From the NCBI RefSeq assembly GCF_937128415.1, contig NZ_CAKZMJ010000069.1, positions 33,243-97,242 on the forward strand: 64,000 nucleotides of DNA. Direction: 5' to 3'. The DNA is from an uncultured Caldilinea sp. Its GTDB lineage: Bacteria > Chloroflexota > Anaerolineae > Caldilineales > Caldilineaceae. Shown one piece after another: positions 1 to 26,249 of the stretch (position 1 is the stretch's first letter; the number at the start of each line of letters is the position of its first letter). A model generated the notes under the pieces. That model saw nothing but the letters and a program-made list of their open reading frames with translations. It was not told the origin of the DNA and made no database searches. A program made the translations under genes and the position numbers.

Positions 1-1
1 C

Positions 2-1552
<1,551 letters not shown>

Positions 1553-1600
1553 AAAAGAAAGGTCGCCTCGACCAGCTCCTCTCATTTGCGATCGCGCCGT

Positions 1601-1638
1601 CGACGCCGCCGATCCACCGACCTGGGTCGGCGGCGTCG
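1601..1638. terminator. GC-rich hairpin between convergent pheT and nucleoside hydrolase
   Basis: Twelve-base arms (1601-1612 CGACGCCGCCGA and 1627-1638) pair perfectly around a 14-base loop in the 97-base gap between two converging genes. No run of T follows in either direction, so a terminator role is an inference from position. Confidence 0.35.
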
Positions 1639-1649
1639 CTGCAAAAAAT

Positions 1650-2522
<873 letters not shown>

Positions 2523-2810
2523 GATGGCTCCTAAATCAGCGTTGCAGAGGATAAAAAGCGCAATTTGAAAAGCGTAGAGACCTCTCCGCAAGAGCGTATC
2601 ATGAAATCGGATGGAAAGCGAATAGCAATCGTCGCCTCTTTGCTCGATGCTTTCGTTCCGGATCGATTCCGTTTTGCACCTGCACGCGTAGCGCACAATC
2701 CCCTGTCGAAATTCCTCGGTTCGCGCCAAAAGGTCTACAATGTAGCGTATATGTAGATCGCGTTCCAACAGACAGCGCAATTCCACAGCATTGAGCAAAA
2801 GGAGGTCCTG

Positions 2811-4748
<1,938 letters not shown>

Positions 4749-4773
4749 CGTTTTACTCTTTAATTTACTCTTC

Positions 4774-4838
4774 AACGCAGAGGCGCGGAGAGCGCAGAGT
4801 TTCTCTCAACAGGGATCTCGGCCTCTCCGCCTCTGCAG
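4774..4838. repeat. Inverted-repeat hairpin of the CGCAGAGG type
   Basis: The left arm (4774-4799) reads AACGCAGAGGCGCGGAGAGC and onward. The right arm (4817-4838) is close to its reverse complement (CTCTCCGCCTCTGCAG core). The element fills the gap between the sugar dehydrogenase and the sugar isomerase. A shorter relic, AACGCAAAGGCGCAAA, lies near 45560. Its build, two imperfect arms around a short spacer, parallels the CACGAAG hairpins near 26.2 kb. Confidence 0.5.
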
Positions 4839-4867
4839 TCAAACGCAATTGAACGAAAGGATCGTCC

Positions 4868-5647
4868 ATGCGCTACAGTTTATGCTCCTACAGTTTGCAT
4901 CGCACCGTCGAGGCCGGGAAGATGGATCTCTTCGGGTATTTCAACTTCTGCAAGGAGGCGGGCTACACCCAGCTTGACCCCTGGAACGTGCACCTGCAAC
5001 GCGCGTACGACGACAACGGTTTCCTCGCCGAGGTCAAAGCGGCGGCGCAAGAGACCGGCCTGCCGATGGGATGCATCGCAGTCGATGGCGCACACATCTT
5101 CGAGCCGAGCGCGGAGGCGCGCGAGGAAAACCGCAGACGCCGCTATCGCTGGCTGGAGATCGCCCACGAACTTGGCGCCGAGCAACTGCGCATCGACGCC
5201 GGCGGTCGCGAACAAACGTTGGAGGAAATCTTCGACATTGTCGTCGAGGGCTACCAAGACATCATCGCCCGCGCTCGGCCTCTGAACGTCGAGATTCTGA
5301 TCGAGAACCACTGGGGGCCGACCAACCATCCCGACGCCATGCATCGCCTGTTTGCGGCCGTCCCGGAGCTGGGGCTGCTCTTCGACTCTTACAACTGGCC
5401 CAAAGGGACGCATGAACAGGCGTGGCGGGAATGCGGCAAGTACGCCCGCCTCACCCATTTCAAAACCTTTTCGTTCGACGCCGAGGGCAACGAGCCGGAG
5501 TGGGATCTGCCGCGGCTGGTGAGGCTGCTGCAGGAAGCGGGCTACCAGGGCGCCTGGGGCGTCGAGAGCACGCCCTACGATGGCGACGAGATCGGCGCGG
5601 CGCGCAAGTCCATCGCCCTGCTGAAGCGCATCCTGGGCGACGACTAG
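4868..5647 (+). CDS. Sugar phosphate isomerase/epimerase (TIM-barrel, AP endonuclease 2 superfamily)
   Basis: A 259-residue protein of the xylose isomerase-like TIM-barrel superfamily, probably acting on a keto-sugar or inositol-type substrate with a divalent metal. It begins MRYSLCSYSLHRTVEAG. Metal-ligand candidates fall at the usual strand ends: the Glu of LIENHWGP, the Asp of LLFDSYNW, the His of LTHFKTFSFD, and the Glu of GVESTPYDGD near the C-terminus. The ATG at 4868 follows AAAGGA. The downstream Gfo/Idh/MocA oxidoreductase on the same strand, beyond a P450 relic, is a common partner of such enzymes in sugar or polyol catabolism. The exact substrate is not deducible. Confidence 0.85.
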   Translation: MRYSLCSYSLHRTVEAGKMDLFGYFNFCKEAGYTQLDPWNVHLQRAYDDNGFLAEVKAAAQETGLPMGCIAVDGAHIFEPSAEAREENRRRRYRWLEIAHELGAEQLRIDAGGREQTLEEIFDIVVEGYQDIIARARPLNVEILIENHWGPTNHPDAMHRLFAAVPELGLLFDSYNWPKGTHEQAWRECGKYARLTHFKTFSFDAEGNEPEWDLPRLVRLLQEAGYQGAWGVESTPYDGDEIGAARKSIALLKRILGDD

Positions 5648-5658
5648 CGCCGCCGCAG

Positions 5659-6189
5659 TCACCGGCCGGCCTTGTTGAGACGAGGGGGATCCCATGCCAC
5701 CGGCAGCGCCAGCAGCCCACGAAAAAGCGGCAGCAGCCGCCATCGCAGCTGCTCCACGTCCGTCGCCAGTCGCAGGCCGGGCAGACGGCGCAGCAGCGCG
5801 TTGAGCGCAATCTCCCCTTCGAGGCGGGCAAGCGAAGCGCCGAGACAGTAATGCGCACCGTGTCCAAACCCCAGATGGCGCTGAGGATTGCGGTGGATGT
5901 CGAAACGATCGGCGTCGAGAAATTGGCGCTCGTCGCGATTGGCGCTGCCTACGACGGCGATGATCAGGTCGCCGCGCCGAAGCTGTCTGCCGGCAAGCGT
6001 GACATCGCGGGCGACAAAGCGGGTGATCGTGCGTTCGACCGGCCCTTCGTAGCGGAGCACTTCCTCGATCATGGCGAGAGTGAGGGCAGGATTGCGGCGC
6101 ACTGCGGCGAGTTGATCGGGATGAAGCAGCAAGGTCAACACGGCGTTGCCGATCAGACCGACCGTCGTCTCATGGCCGGCCACGATCAT
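5659..6189 (-). pseudogene. Cytochrome P450 remnant, C-terminal half only
   Basis: About 176 residues match the second half of a bacterial P450. It starts inside helix I (VAGHETT, the oxygen-binding groove) and has the ExxR motif (EEVLRYEG) and the heme loop FGHGAHYCLGASLAR with its cysteine ligand. Bacterial P450s run about 400 residues, so the whole substrate-recognition half is missing. The frame continues about 30 codons upstream of 6189, but the translation (ending AHFKTSAAPRRM) does not resemble a P450, and a TGA closes it near 6280. It is therefore a truncated, probably dead gene. The conserved motifs are intact, so the loss may be recent. A functional product is unlikely because substrate-binding elements are absent. 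Confidence 0.75.
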
Positions 6190-6316
6190 TCTGCGAGGAG
6201 CGGCGCTTGTTTTGAAATGCGCAATAGCGCCGTCCGTCCCGCCGACATCGTCGCCACAGAAATCGATCGTAAAAAATCTATCTCAAACTCAATAACATTG
6301 TAAAAAAGGAGTGGAT

Positions 6317-7426
6317 ATGACCTCTTCAGATCGCGTGCGCGTCGGTGTGATCGGCGTCGGACAGATCGGCAAGCATCACATCGACAATTACGCCAAAATG
6401 CCCAACGTCGAGATCGTCGCCGTTGCGGACATCAACCAGGCCGAGGCGCAGCGCGTCGCCGCTGCATACGGCATTCCGCACGTCTACGCCAGCGCGCATG
6501 ACCTGCTGGCCCGCGAGGACATTCAGGCCGTAGACGTCTGTTTGCATAACAACTATCACATGCCGGCGACGGTGGCGGCGCTGGAGGCCGGCAAGGACGT
6601 CTTCTGCGAAAAGCCGATGGCCGGCGCGTACGTGGATGCGCTGAAGATGTGGGAGACGGCGCAGCGCACGGGGCGCAAACTGGCGATTCAGTTCGTCACC
6701 ATGTTCAATAGCGCCGCCAAGGCCGCCAAATATCTGATCGACGCCGGCCATTTGGGGCGCCTCTATCATGTGCGGTCGGTGGGGCATCGTCGGCGCGGCC
6801 GCCCCTTCGTCGATGGCTACGGCAGCCCAACCTTTGTGCAAAAGGAGCATTCGGCGGGCGGCGCGCTCTACGACATGGGCGTCTATCATATCGCCACTGC
6901 GCTCTGGCTGACCGGCAACCCTCGAGTGACGCGCATCACCGGCCGCACCTACCAGGAGATTGAAATGGACGCGCGGCGTCGGGAGATCAGCGGTTACAAT
7001 GTGGAGGAATTGGGCGTCGGCTTCGTGCATTTCGAGAATGGTCTGACGATGGACATCATCGAGGCATGGGCTGCGCACATGGACAATCTCGGCTCCAGCC
7101 TGATCCTCGGCGACAAGGGTGGAGTGCGGCTCGATCCCTTCGGCTATTTTTTCAGCCTGGGCCATCTGGACTTCGACGCCACCGCCAATCTGAGCGCCTT
7201 TGAGTGGCGGCTCCACAATGTCGCCGAAGAGGGCGACGCCTACGACAGCCCGCAACAACACTGGATCGCTGCGCTGCAGGGGCGCGTGCCGCTCATTCCG
7301 TCGGCGGAGTGCGCGTTGAACACGATGTTGATTTCAGAGGGCATCTATCTTTCGGAGCGGCTAGGGCGTGAAGTGACGGCGGAGGAGGTGCTGGCGCACT
7401 CGGTCTCAACGGCGCGGCCGATTTGA
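6317..7426 (+). CDS. Gfo/Idh/MocA family NAD(P)-dependent oxidoreductase
   Basis: A 369-residue dehydrogenase of the glucose-fructose oxidoreductase / inositol dehydrogenase family. It has an N-terminal Rossmann fold (VGVIGVGQIGKHHIDNY), the conserved EKPMAG motif near residue 98 that carries the catalytic lysine, and a C-terminal alpha/beta domain (GGALYDMGVYHIATALWLTG). A GTG at 6311 is in frame, but AGGAG at 6307-6311 sits five bases from the ATG at 6317, so that start was chosen. It probably oxidises a sugar, polyol or their phosphates. The nearby isomerase at 4868 is a plausible pathway partner; this is inference from context. Confidence 0.9.
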   Translation: MTSSDRVRVGVIGVGQIGKHHIDNYAKMPNVEIVAVADINQAEAQRVAAAYGIPHVYASAHDLLAREDIQAVDVCLHNNYHMPATVAALEAGKDVFCEKPMAGAYVDALKMWETAQRTGRKLAIQFVTMFNSAAKAAKYLIDAGHLGRLYHVRSVGHRRRGRPFVDGYGSPTFVQKEHSAGGALYDMGVYHIATALWLTGNPRVTRITGRTYQEIEMDARRREISGYNVEELGVGFVHFENGLTMDIIEAWAAHMDNLGSSLILGDKGGVRLDPFGYFFSLGHLDFDATANLSAFEWRLHNVAEEGDAYDSPQQHWIAALQGRVPLIPSAECALNTMLISEGIYLSERLGREVTAEEVLAHSVSTARPI

Positions 7427-7447
7427 AAGTGCGTGATTTGATCCGTT

Positions 7448-7494
7448 TTCGGGCGTATACAGTGCGAATGGGTCGGCAAATGTATACGCCCGAA
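7448..7494. repeat. Perfect 14-bp inverted repeat with 19-base spacer
   Basis: Arms at 7448-7461 (TTCGGGCGTATACA) and 7481-7494 are exact reverse complements. The element lies 22 bases after the oxidoreductase stop and about 185 bases before the next start. No T tract follows. It could be a regulator-binding pair, each half containing GTATAC, or a long-loop hairpin. Confidence 0.5.
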
Positions 7495-7679
7495 TGCCTT
7501 ACGCTTTACGACAACTCTCCGTTGTCTCCTCTTTCGCCTCCATCTACAATTCTGGCTGAAACGCGCGGACAGGGGTGTATTGCGAAATTTGTCTACAGCC
7601 GGTCATCATGGAATGCTGCTCGACATTCTCCCTGGAAAAGATAGCGGTCGGACTCTACTACGGATGGAGCAAGGGTGCG

Positions 7680-7955
7680 ATGGATCCTTTGATCAGTTTG
7701 GGGCTGATGCTGTGCATCGGGGCTGCAGCCGGTTGGTTTGCCAGCATCATTTTACACGGCGAAGGGCTCGGCATGGTTGGCAACGTTGTCGCCGGCATCG
7801 CCGGCGCGTACGTCGGGCGATGGTTGTTCGACTATTTGCGCATTCCGCCTATCTCCAACTGGAGCTACCTGGGGGAATTCATCTATGGCCTTGTCGGCGC
7901 TCTCGTCCTTCTTTTGATCTTCGGTCGCTTCTTTATCCACAAAAATCCTCTCTGA
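7680..7955 (+). CDS. GlsB/YeaQ/YmgE-type small membrane protein
   Basis: A 91-residue integral membrane protein of the transglycosylase-associated (GlsB/YeaQ/YmgE) family, often tied to envelope stress. Three hydrophobic helices are visible (about residues 4-22, 28-46 and 62-84). The glycine-rich middle GEGLGMVGNVVAGIAGAYVG is typical. The frame is open from 7575, but the extra 35 residues are cysteine-rich, non-hydrophobic and unlike the family. The ATG at 7680 gives the usual length, with AAGGG shortly upstream. The stop codon lies inside the strong hairpin at 7946-7988. The specific function is unknown. Confidence 0.8.
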   Translation: MDPLISLGLMLCIGAAAGWFASIILHGEGLGMVGNVVAGIAGAYVGRWLFDYLRIPPISNWSYLGEFIYGLVGALVLLLIFGRFFIHKNPL

Positions 7956-7988
7956 GTGGGGAGGGCGTTCCTCCCCACTCAGGGAGGA
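7946..7988. terminator. Strong 19-bp hairpin, probable bidirectional terminator
   Basis: Bases 7946-7964 pair with 7970-7988 (core CTGAGTGGGGAGG and its complement, one G-T pair) around the loop GCGTT. It overlaps the stop of the small membrane protein gene and faces the convergent mrp gene. No long T run follows, so rho-independent activity is likely but not proven. Confidence 0.65.
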
Positions 7989-8042
7989 GCACCGACGCCT
8001 CAGCCTGCCGGCGTCGATAAGCTCTCTCACTTCATCCGATTT

Positions 8043-9101
<1,059 letters not shown>

Positions 9102-9271
9102 GTGGTGTTTCCTTTGCCGATGGCTCGAACCTCTGGACAAGCGGTTGCTCCGCGCATAAATATCAATTCGCTTCTCAAAGCGTAAGAGAATATGCGAAGT
9201 TTCTCGGTGACTTATATCACGAATCAGAACGCTGTTTCAATTCTCCACCTTTCAAAATTGGCGTTCCACAC

Positions 9272-9951
9272 TCAATCGCCGCCGGCGTCGGTTTTCTGCA
9301 GAACCCCGACTTCCAGCGCAAAGCGCACCAGGGCCGTGCGCGTCTGCAATCCCAGCTTGTCCATCATTCGCGACTTATAGGTCTCCACAGTCTTGACGCT
9401 CAGGGAGAGCTGCTCGGCGATTTCGCTGTTGCGATATCCCAAAGCCACCAATCGGAAGACTTCCGCCTCGCGTTCGCTGAGCAGTTGAAAGCGTTTGGCC
9501 GCTTCAGAGAGTTCAGCGGCGACGGGTGCGCTCGCCGGAGGCGGCGTCGCCAACGCGCGCGCATGGGTGGGATGCAGATAGACGCCGCCCTGCCACACAG
9601 TCCGGATCGCCGTCAACAACTCTTTGCCCGCCGATTGTTTGAGCACATATCCGGCGGCGCCGTGCGCCATCGCCTGGCGCAGATACTGAGCGTCATCGTG
9701 CATGGTGAGGATGAGAACGCGACTCTTAGGCGCCTGGGTGCGAATCTGTTCGAGCGCTTCCAACCCGTTGAGGCAGGGCATGTTGATGTCGAGCAAGATG
9801 ACATCCGGCTGCAGAAGCGCCGCCTGTCGCACCGCAGCGTAGCCGTCGCCGGCGGTGCCCACGACGTGCATATCGACTTCTGCATTCAGCATGGCCTCCA
9901 GGCCGGCCTGCAATACGGCGTGGTCATCGGCCACCAAAATGCGAATTTTAC

Positions 9952-9955
<4 letters not shown>
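9272..9955 (-). CDS. NarL/LuxR-family response regulator
   Basis: A 227-residue two-component regulator. The receiver domain (about residues 3-120) has the acidic pair in VADDH, the phospho-acceptor Asp in LLDINMP, and the conserved Thr and Lys (ILTMHDD, LKQSAGK). A Pro/Ala-rich linker leads to a LuxR-type helix-turn-helix (about 160-220, LSEREAEVFRLVALG and SVKTVETYKSRMMDKL). The start is GTG at 9955; its GTGA overlaps the stop of the upstream histidine kinase, so the pair is translationally coupled. Targets are unknown. An upstream gene in the same run encodes a PhnD-like binding lipoprotein, which may set the signal. Confidence 0.92.
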
Positions 9956-11429
<1,474 letters not shown>

Positions 11430-11430
<1 letters not shown>

Positions 11431-12386
11431 CACCGGATTCCCGTGGCCTGAACGAGCCTGCGCACGCCGTCGTAGGCGGCGTCCTCGATCTCGATGAAAC
11501 GATCGACGCCTAAATTACGCAGCACGATCTGTCCTTCAGCCTCTTCATGCATGGTGAGCAACAGCTCGCGCAACAGCGCCTTCTGCCGCGGCGGAAGCGT
11601 TGGCGGCACAACCACCGGGGGAATGCCGAACGCCTCGGATTTGTGAATGATGCGGAGACGCTCTGACATCCCGGGCTCTCGCTGCAGCGCATAGTCCAGC
11701 ACTAGACTGTCGACGGCCGCCCCATCGGCGACGCCATTGGCGACTGCTTCGATGGCGCGATCGTGGCTGTACGTATAGAACGTGCGCCGGAAGAAGGTTT
11801 CCGGCGTCTCTCCCAGCTGTTGCACCAGATACGTCGGATAAATGTGACCGGTGAAACTCATCGGATCGGTGAAGGCGAAAACTTTCCCGCGCAGATCCGC
11901 CATGGTTTGGGCGGGGCTGTTGGCAGGAACGATCAGTTGCGAGTAGTAGACCGATTCGCCGCCGATCTCCGGAGCCAACAGCAGCTCCATGCCAAATTTT
12001 TCAGCGCCCACCACATAGGAGTTCGTGCAGATAAAGGCGAGTTCAACCTCTCCTCGTTCCACCAATTCGTTGAATTCGGCGTAGGTGCGCCGCTGCACCA
12101 GGTCCACCGGGCGTCCCAACTTTCGCGACAGATACTCGGCCAACGCGCTGTAACTCGTCATCGTTCCCTGGGGCGAGAGGATGGCGGCGACGCCCATGCG
12201 CAGATGGGCGACTTCCGCCGGCGCAGCGACCGGCAAAGGCGTGCGCTCTTGCAGATCGATGAACGGCGCTGCATGGGTGGTCAGGCCAGGTGAACATCCA
12301 CTCAGCCCTGTTGCGGCGAGGAGCAGCCATCCAACGATAAGCCATCCAACAATAAATAGGGTGCGAGGGCGCGGCGAACGTTTCAT
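11430..12386 (-). CDS. PhnD-like phosphate/phosphonate-binding lipoprotein, sensor accessory
   Basis: A 318-residue periplasmic-binding-protein fold of the PhnD (PF12974) type. The N-terminus is a lipoprotein signal with lipobox LSGC, so it should be membrane-anchored outside the cell. Family hallmarks are LRMGVAAILSPQGT at the start of the mature domain, EYLSRKLGRPVDLV, AFICTNSYV, LRGKVFAFTDPMSFTG and AVANGVADGAAVDSLV. No ABC permease or ATPase is adjacent. The gene is directly followed, with overlap, by a histidine kinase and a response regulator, so it more likely serves as a ligand receptor for signalling than for import. The start is uncertain: ATG at 12386 is preferred to TTG at 12398, and neither has a clear ribosome-binding site. 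Confidence 0.8.
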
Positions 12387-12414
12387 AGATTGCTGCAATT
12401 ATCTATCAAATCGA

Positions 12415-16299
<3,885 letters not shown>

Positions 16300-16310
<11 letters not shown>

Positions 16311-16374
16311 GAGCGGGAGAGATTGAGAGCGGGAGAGGGGGAGAGCGGGAGAGGGGGAGAGGGGGAGAGATTGG
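16300..16374. repeat. Purine-only (G/A) low-complexity repeat
   Basis: About 75 bases are built from units such as GAGAGATT, GAGCGGGAGA and GGGGGAGA, almost without pyrimidines. The tract begins at the last codons of the Fe-S oxidoreductase (stop at 16308-16310). Such tracts can form triplex DNA or mark slippage-prone sites. No coding role is seen. Confidence 0.6.
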
Positions 16375-16699
16375 AGGGGCTGGAGATTGCGCAGCGGCGC
16401 ACTGCACTGTGCGGAAGGCTGCCCATCTCCAGTCCTCGATTTCCCCGGCCCTTCCTCTTCAGAAACTGCTGCTCCTTTTAAAGCCTCCACAAAAGTAAGC
16501 GCAGGTTGAAATGGGGAGCATTTCTCCTCAAAAATCTCTTCGCGCTTCTTCGGGTCTTTTTGAGACTTTGCTTGTTTGATCCATGACGCAACATGGTGAG
16601 CAGAGATGTGGACGTTTCTTTGTGTGCACTTTCGTGGATTTTTTTCTTTATCGATCCATGGGGGGCGCACGAAGAAGCCCAATTCAAAGAAGGTGAACC
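16375..16699. other. Gene-free spacer before the serine hydrolase gene
   Basis: About 325 bases, more AT-rich than the surroundings toward the right end (T-rich around 16640-16655). No tRNA, hairpin terminator or short gene could be supported. It presumably carries the promoter of the lipoprotein gene at 16700. Confidence 0.4.
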
Positions 16700-19066
<2,367 letters not shown>

Positions 19067-19135
19067 CCAGATTGATGCCGGCGCACGCAACACGAAACAG
19101 GCGCCACGCCGGAATACGACTGCTCCGTTCTCACG

Positions 19136-20680
<1,545 letters not shown>

Positions 20681-20794
20681 GGGAGCGAACGGTAATAACA
20701 GACACTTCGTCACGCGCTGGGTCTATGCTATGCTACCGGTGTAGTCGTCGATTATTTAACATTCTTTCGGTGCGCAACGCAAATATGAAGCGAA

Positions 20795-21513
20795 ATGGCG
20801 GTCATGGCTGACACGACTTTTATCCTGTTGATACGCCACGGCGAAAATGAATACGTCGCCAACCACAAACTGGCCGGACGCACGCCGGGCGTTCATCTGA
20901 ATGACCGAGGTCGCGCTCAGGCGGAGGCGCTGGTGAAACTCCTGGAGGAGCAACCGCTCGCCGCGATCTACAGCAGCCCGCTCGCGCGTTGCGTCGAAAC
21001 GGCGAGGCCGCTGGCCGCGGCGCGCAACTTGCCCGTCATCGAAGAGCCGGCTTTTCTCGAGGTGGACTACGGCGACTGGCACGGCGCCGACCTGCGCGAG
21101 CTGGCGAAGCTGCCCGAATGGCGCAAGGTGCAACATACGCCGAGCACTTTTCGCTTTCCCAACGGCGAGTCGCTGCGCGAGGTGCAAAATCGGGCTGTGG
21201 CCGGCGTCGAGATGGTGCGTCAACGCCACCCGAACGAGGTCGTCGCCGTTTTTGCGCACGGCGACGTGATCCGCACCACGCTGGCGCACTACCTCGGCGC
21301 GCCGCTGGACCTGTTCCAGCGCATCGTTGTTCAGACGGCGTCGATCAGCGTTCTGGCGTTTCACGATGGCGCGCCGTCGATCCTGGCGATGAACTGGACC
21401 GCCACCTTGCCGAAGTTGGAAATCAAAACCGATCCAGCAGCCGCCGCCCACCCAACGGATGGATCGGCCCCGTCAGGCGATGCAACAGCCGTGATAGCGA
21501 CGGCGGAGCGGAG

Positions 21514-21517
<4 letters not shown>
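20795..21517 (+). CDS. Histidine phosphatase (phosphoglycerate mutase superfamily), MSMEG_4193-like
   Basis: A 240-residue phosphatase with the phospho-histidine motif LLIRHGEN (R14-H15-G16), the second Arg in SSPLARCVETA, an acidic residue in EVDYGDWHG, and the second His in VVAVFAHGDVIR. It is the first gene of a three-gene run with DUF3090 and a SCO1664-type protein. From memory, the same triad lies together in mycobacteria (Rv2135c-Rv2133c), near mycothiol and sulfur genes. The stop overlaps the next start as ATGA. An in-frame ATG at 20804 is an alternative start. The substrate is unknown. The last 35 residues are a low-complexity Ala/Ser/Pro tail. Confidence 0.87.
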
Positions 21518-22065
<548 letters not shown>

Positions 22066-22104
22066 CCAGGCGGATCGCAGGCGAGTTTCTCCAATACACC
22101 CGCT

Positions 22105-22842
22105 ATGCCTATCGAATTGACGCAAGAACAGGTGCTGGAAATCCTCCGCAGCGGCGACATGGAAGAACAGGGCCTGTTGCCCTATAGCTCCAATCACAGT
22201 TTTTTGGTGGTTGTAGAGCACAACAATGTGGCGCTTCCCGCCGTCTACAAGCCGCAGCGCGGGGAAACGCCCCTCTGGGATTTCGAGTGGGGCACGCTCT
22301 GCAAGCGCGAGACGGCCGCCTACGAGGTGAGTCGCGCGCTCGGTTGGAACATGGTGCCGCCGACGGTGCTGCGCGTCGGCAGCCGCGGCCTGGGCAGCGT
22401 GCAACTTTTTGTGGAGCACGATCGAGAAGCGCACTATTTCACGGTCGCCGATGACGCGCGGTTTGCAGATGCGTTTCGCCGCCTGGCGCTCTTCGATTTT
22501 GTCGTCAACAACGCCGACCGCAAAAGCGGCCACTGCTTAATCGGCGCAGACGGTCGTGTCTGGGCGATCGATCACGGCATTTGCTTTCACACCGAATATA
22601 AACTGCGCACGGTGATCTGGGAGTTCAGTTGTGAACCGATCGAAGAGAAGTATCTTTCTGATCTGGCGACCTTGCGCACCGCCCTGATCCGGGCAGGTGG
22701 TCCACTTATGAAACAGCTGGACAGTTTTTTAAGCGCCGCAGAAGTCGCCGCCTTGCGCAAACGCCTCGACTATCTCCTGCGCACGCGCTGCTATCCATCG
22801 CCGCTGCCGCATCGACGCAACTATCCCTGGCCGCCGATTTGA
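22105..22842 (+). CDS. SCO1664-family protein, kinase-like fold
   Basis: A 245-residue protein, third member of the phosphatase/DUF3090 triad, 39 bases downstream of it. Features suggest a PI3/4-kinase- or HipA-like phosphotransferase fold. A lysine sits in LPAVYKPQRGE, a catalytic-loop-like VVNNADRKSGHCL gives Asp and Asn-type positions, and IDHGICFH resembles the DxG metal motif. The family is known by name only and has no established activity to my knowledge. A phosphatase next to a kinase-like protein suggests opposing reactions on one substrate, but this is inference. The start codon is ATG without an obvious ribosome-binding site. Confidence 0.75.
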   Translation: MPIELTQEQVLEILRSGDMEEQGLLPYSSNHSFLVVVEHNNVALPAVYKPQRGETPLWDFEWGTLCKRETAAYEVSRALGWNMVPPTVLRVGSRGLGSVQLFVEHDREAHYFTVADDARFADAFRRLALFDFVVNNADRKSGHCLIGADGRVWAIDHGICFHTEYKLRTVIWEFSCEPIEEKYLSDLATLRTALIRAGGPLMKQLDSFLSAAEVAALRKRLDYLLRTRCYPSPLPHRRNYPWPPI

Positions 22843-22921
22843 GAGATTGCCTTTGTTATATCCGAAAGTTTGTTAGAGAGCCGAGGTTGACGAGTCTACG
22901 AGCGCATTGCCGGAGGTTGAT

Positions 22922-25459
<2,538 letters not shown>

Positions 25460-25465
25460 CGCGGG

Positions 25466-25966
25466 GTGCAGACGCTCACGGTGAAGACTCGTTCCCACGA
25501 AGAGACGCGCAGCTTGGCCGAACAGCTCGGCCACGCGCTGCGTGGGGGAGAGGTGCTGGCGCTGTGCGGGGACCTCGGCGCCGGCAAAACGACCTTTGTG
25601 CAGGGGCTTGCCGCAGGGATGGGGGTGCGCAGCCGCATCACCAGCCCCACCTTCATTTTGATCAACGAACACCTCGCAGACAACGGCTTGCGCCTGGTGC
25701 ACGTCGACGCCTATCGGCTCGCCGAACAGGCCACCCTCGCCGACGCTGCGACCTTTGGCCTCACCGACCTGCTCACCGGCGCCGACGGCGATGAACGCAC
25801 AGTGCTCGCCATCGAGTGGGCCGACCGCATCGCCGCCTTGCTCCCCGCCGACCTGCTGCGCATCGAGCTGATCATCGACCCTGAAGAGCCCGACGCACGC
25901 ACCATTCGCCTGACGGCGACGGGCGAGCGAAGCGTTGAGGCATTGCATTCTCTATCCATCGCGTAA
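25466..25966 (+). CDS. tsaE: tRNA threonylcarbamoyladenosine biosynthesis ATPase TsaE
   Basis: A 166-residue P-loop ATPase that works with TsaB and TsaD in making t6A37 of ANN-decoding tRNAs. The Walker A motif GDLGAGKT (residues 35-42) is followed by VQGLAAGMG and the TsaE signature ITSPTFILINEH, then HVDAYRL and IEWADRI. The start is GTG at 25466, just after the sugar-nucleotide gene, with GAAGGA upstream. In many bacteria tsaB follows tsaE; here only a tsaB-like beginning appears at 26063 before repeats and an R-M island. A working tsaB would have to be elsewhere. Confidence 0.92.
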   Translation: MQTLTVKTRSHEETRSLAEQLGHALRGGEVLALCGDLGAGKTTFVQGLAAGMGVRSRITSPTFILINEHLADNGLRLVHVDAYRLAEQATLADAATFGLTDLLTGADGDERTVLAIEWADRIAALLPADLLRIELIIDPEEPDARTIRLTATGERSVEALHSLSIA

Positions 25967-26062
25967 CTTCTCTTCGGCATCCCATCACGCTTTTCTTCTT
26001 ACGAGGGCTCCGCTTCGGCGATGCAACCACCGGCGCTTTTGCCTCACCGGCTTTGACCAGAC

Positions 26063-26140
26063 ATGATGCTCTCCACAGCTGCAGTGCTCCTTGCACTCGA
26101 TACGGCCACAGCGGGGGATCTATTTGTGAGGGGGAGGGCA
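26063..26140 (+). pseudogene. Probable 5' remnant of tsaB
   Basis: Right after tsaE a frame opens with ATGATG and reads STAAVLLALDTATAGDLFV before running into the CACGAAG repeat at 26141. LLALDTAT is the typical N-terminal motif of TsaB, the scaffold partner of TsaD, and tsaE-tsaB is a common order. Only about 25 residues remain of the usual 200 or more, and no continuation was seen after the island. The identification rests on a short motif and position. Confidence 0.42.
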
Positions 26141-26206
26141 ACCACGAAGACACAAAGACACGAAGAGATTCTATCTGTTCTCTTTGTGTCTTCGTGTCTT
26201 CGTGGT
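26141..26206. repeat. CACGAAG-type inverted-repeat hairpin, upstream copy
   Basis: The left arm 26141-26165 (ACCACGAAGACACAAAGACA then CGAAG) and right arm 26182-26206 are reverse complements with two mismatches, around a 16-base spacer. It marks the point where tsaB-like coding stops. Similar arms occur at 26217 and 26649-26718, framing the GxxExxY gene. Confidence 0.75.
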
Positions 26207-26216
26207 AAATTACCTA

Positions 26217-26242
26217 ACCACAAAGACACGAAGGCACGAAGG
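26217..26242 (+). repeat. Single CACGAAG repeat arm
   Basis: ACCACAAAGACACGAAGGCA then CGAAGG, one unpaired arm of the same family, ending eight bases before the GxxExxY start. Its AAGGAG end also supplies the ribosome-binding site of that gene. Confidence 0.65.
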
Positions 26243-26249
26243 AGAGACC

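Noticed and set aside
7423..7644. A 73-codon frame after the oxidoreductase
   Set aside because: It runs through the inverted repeat, has mixed composition and no family look or ribosome-binding site.
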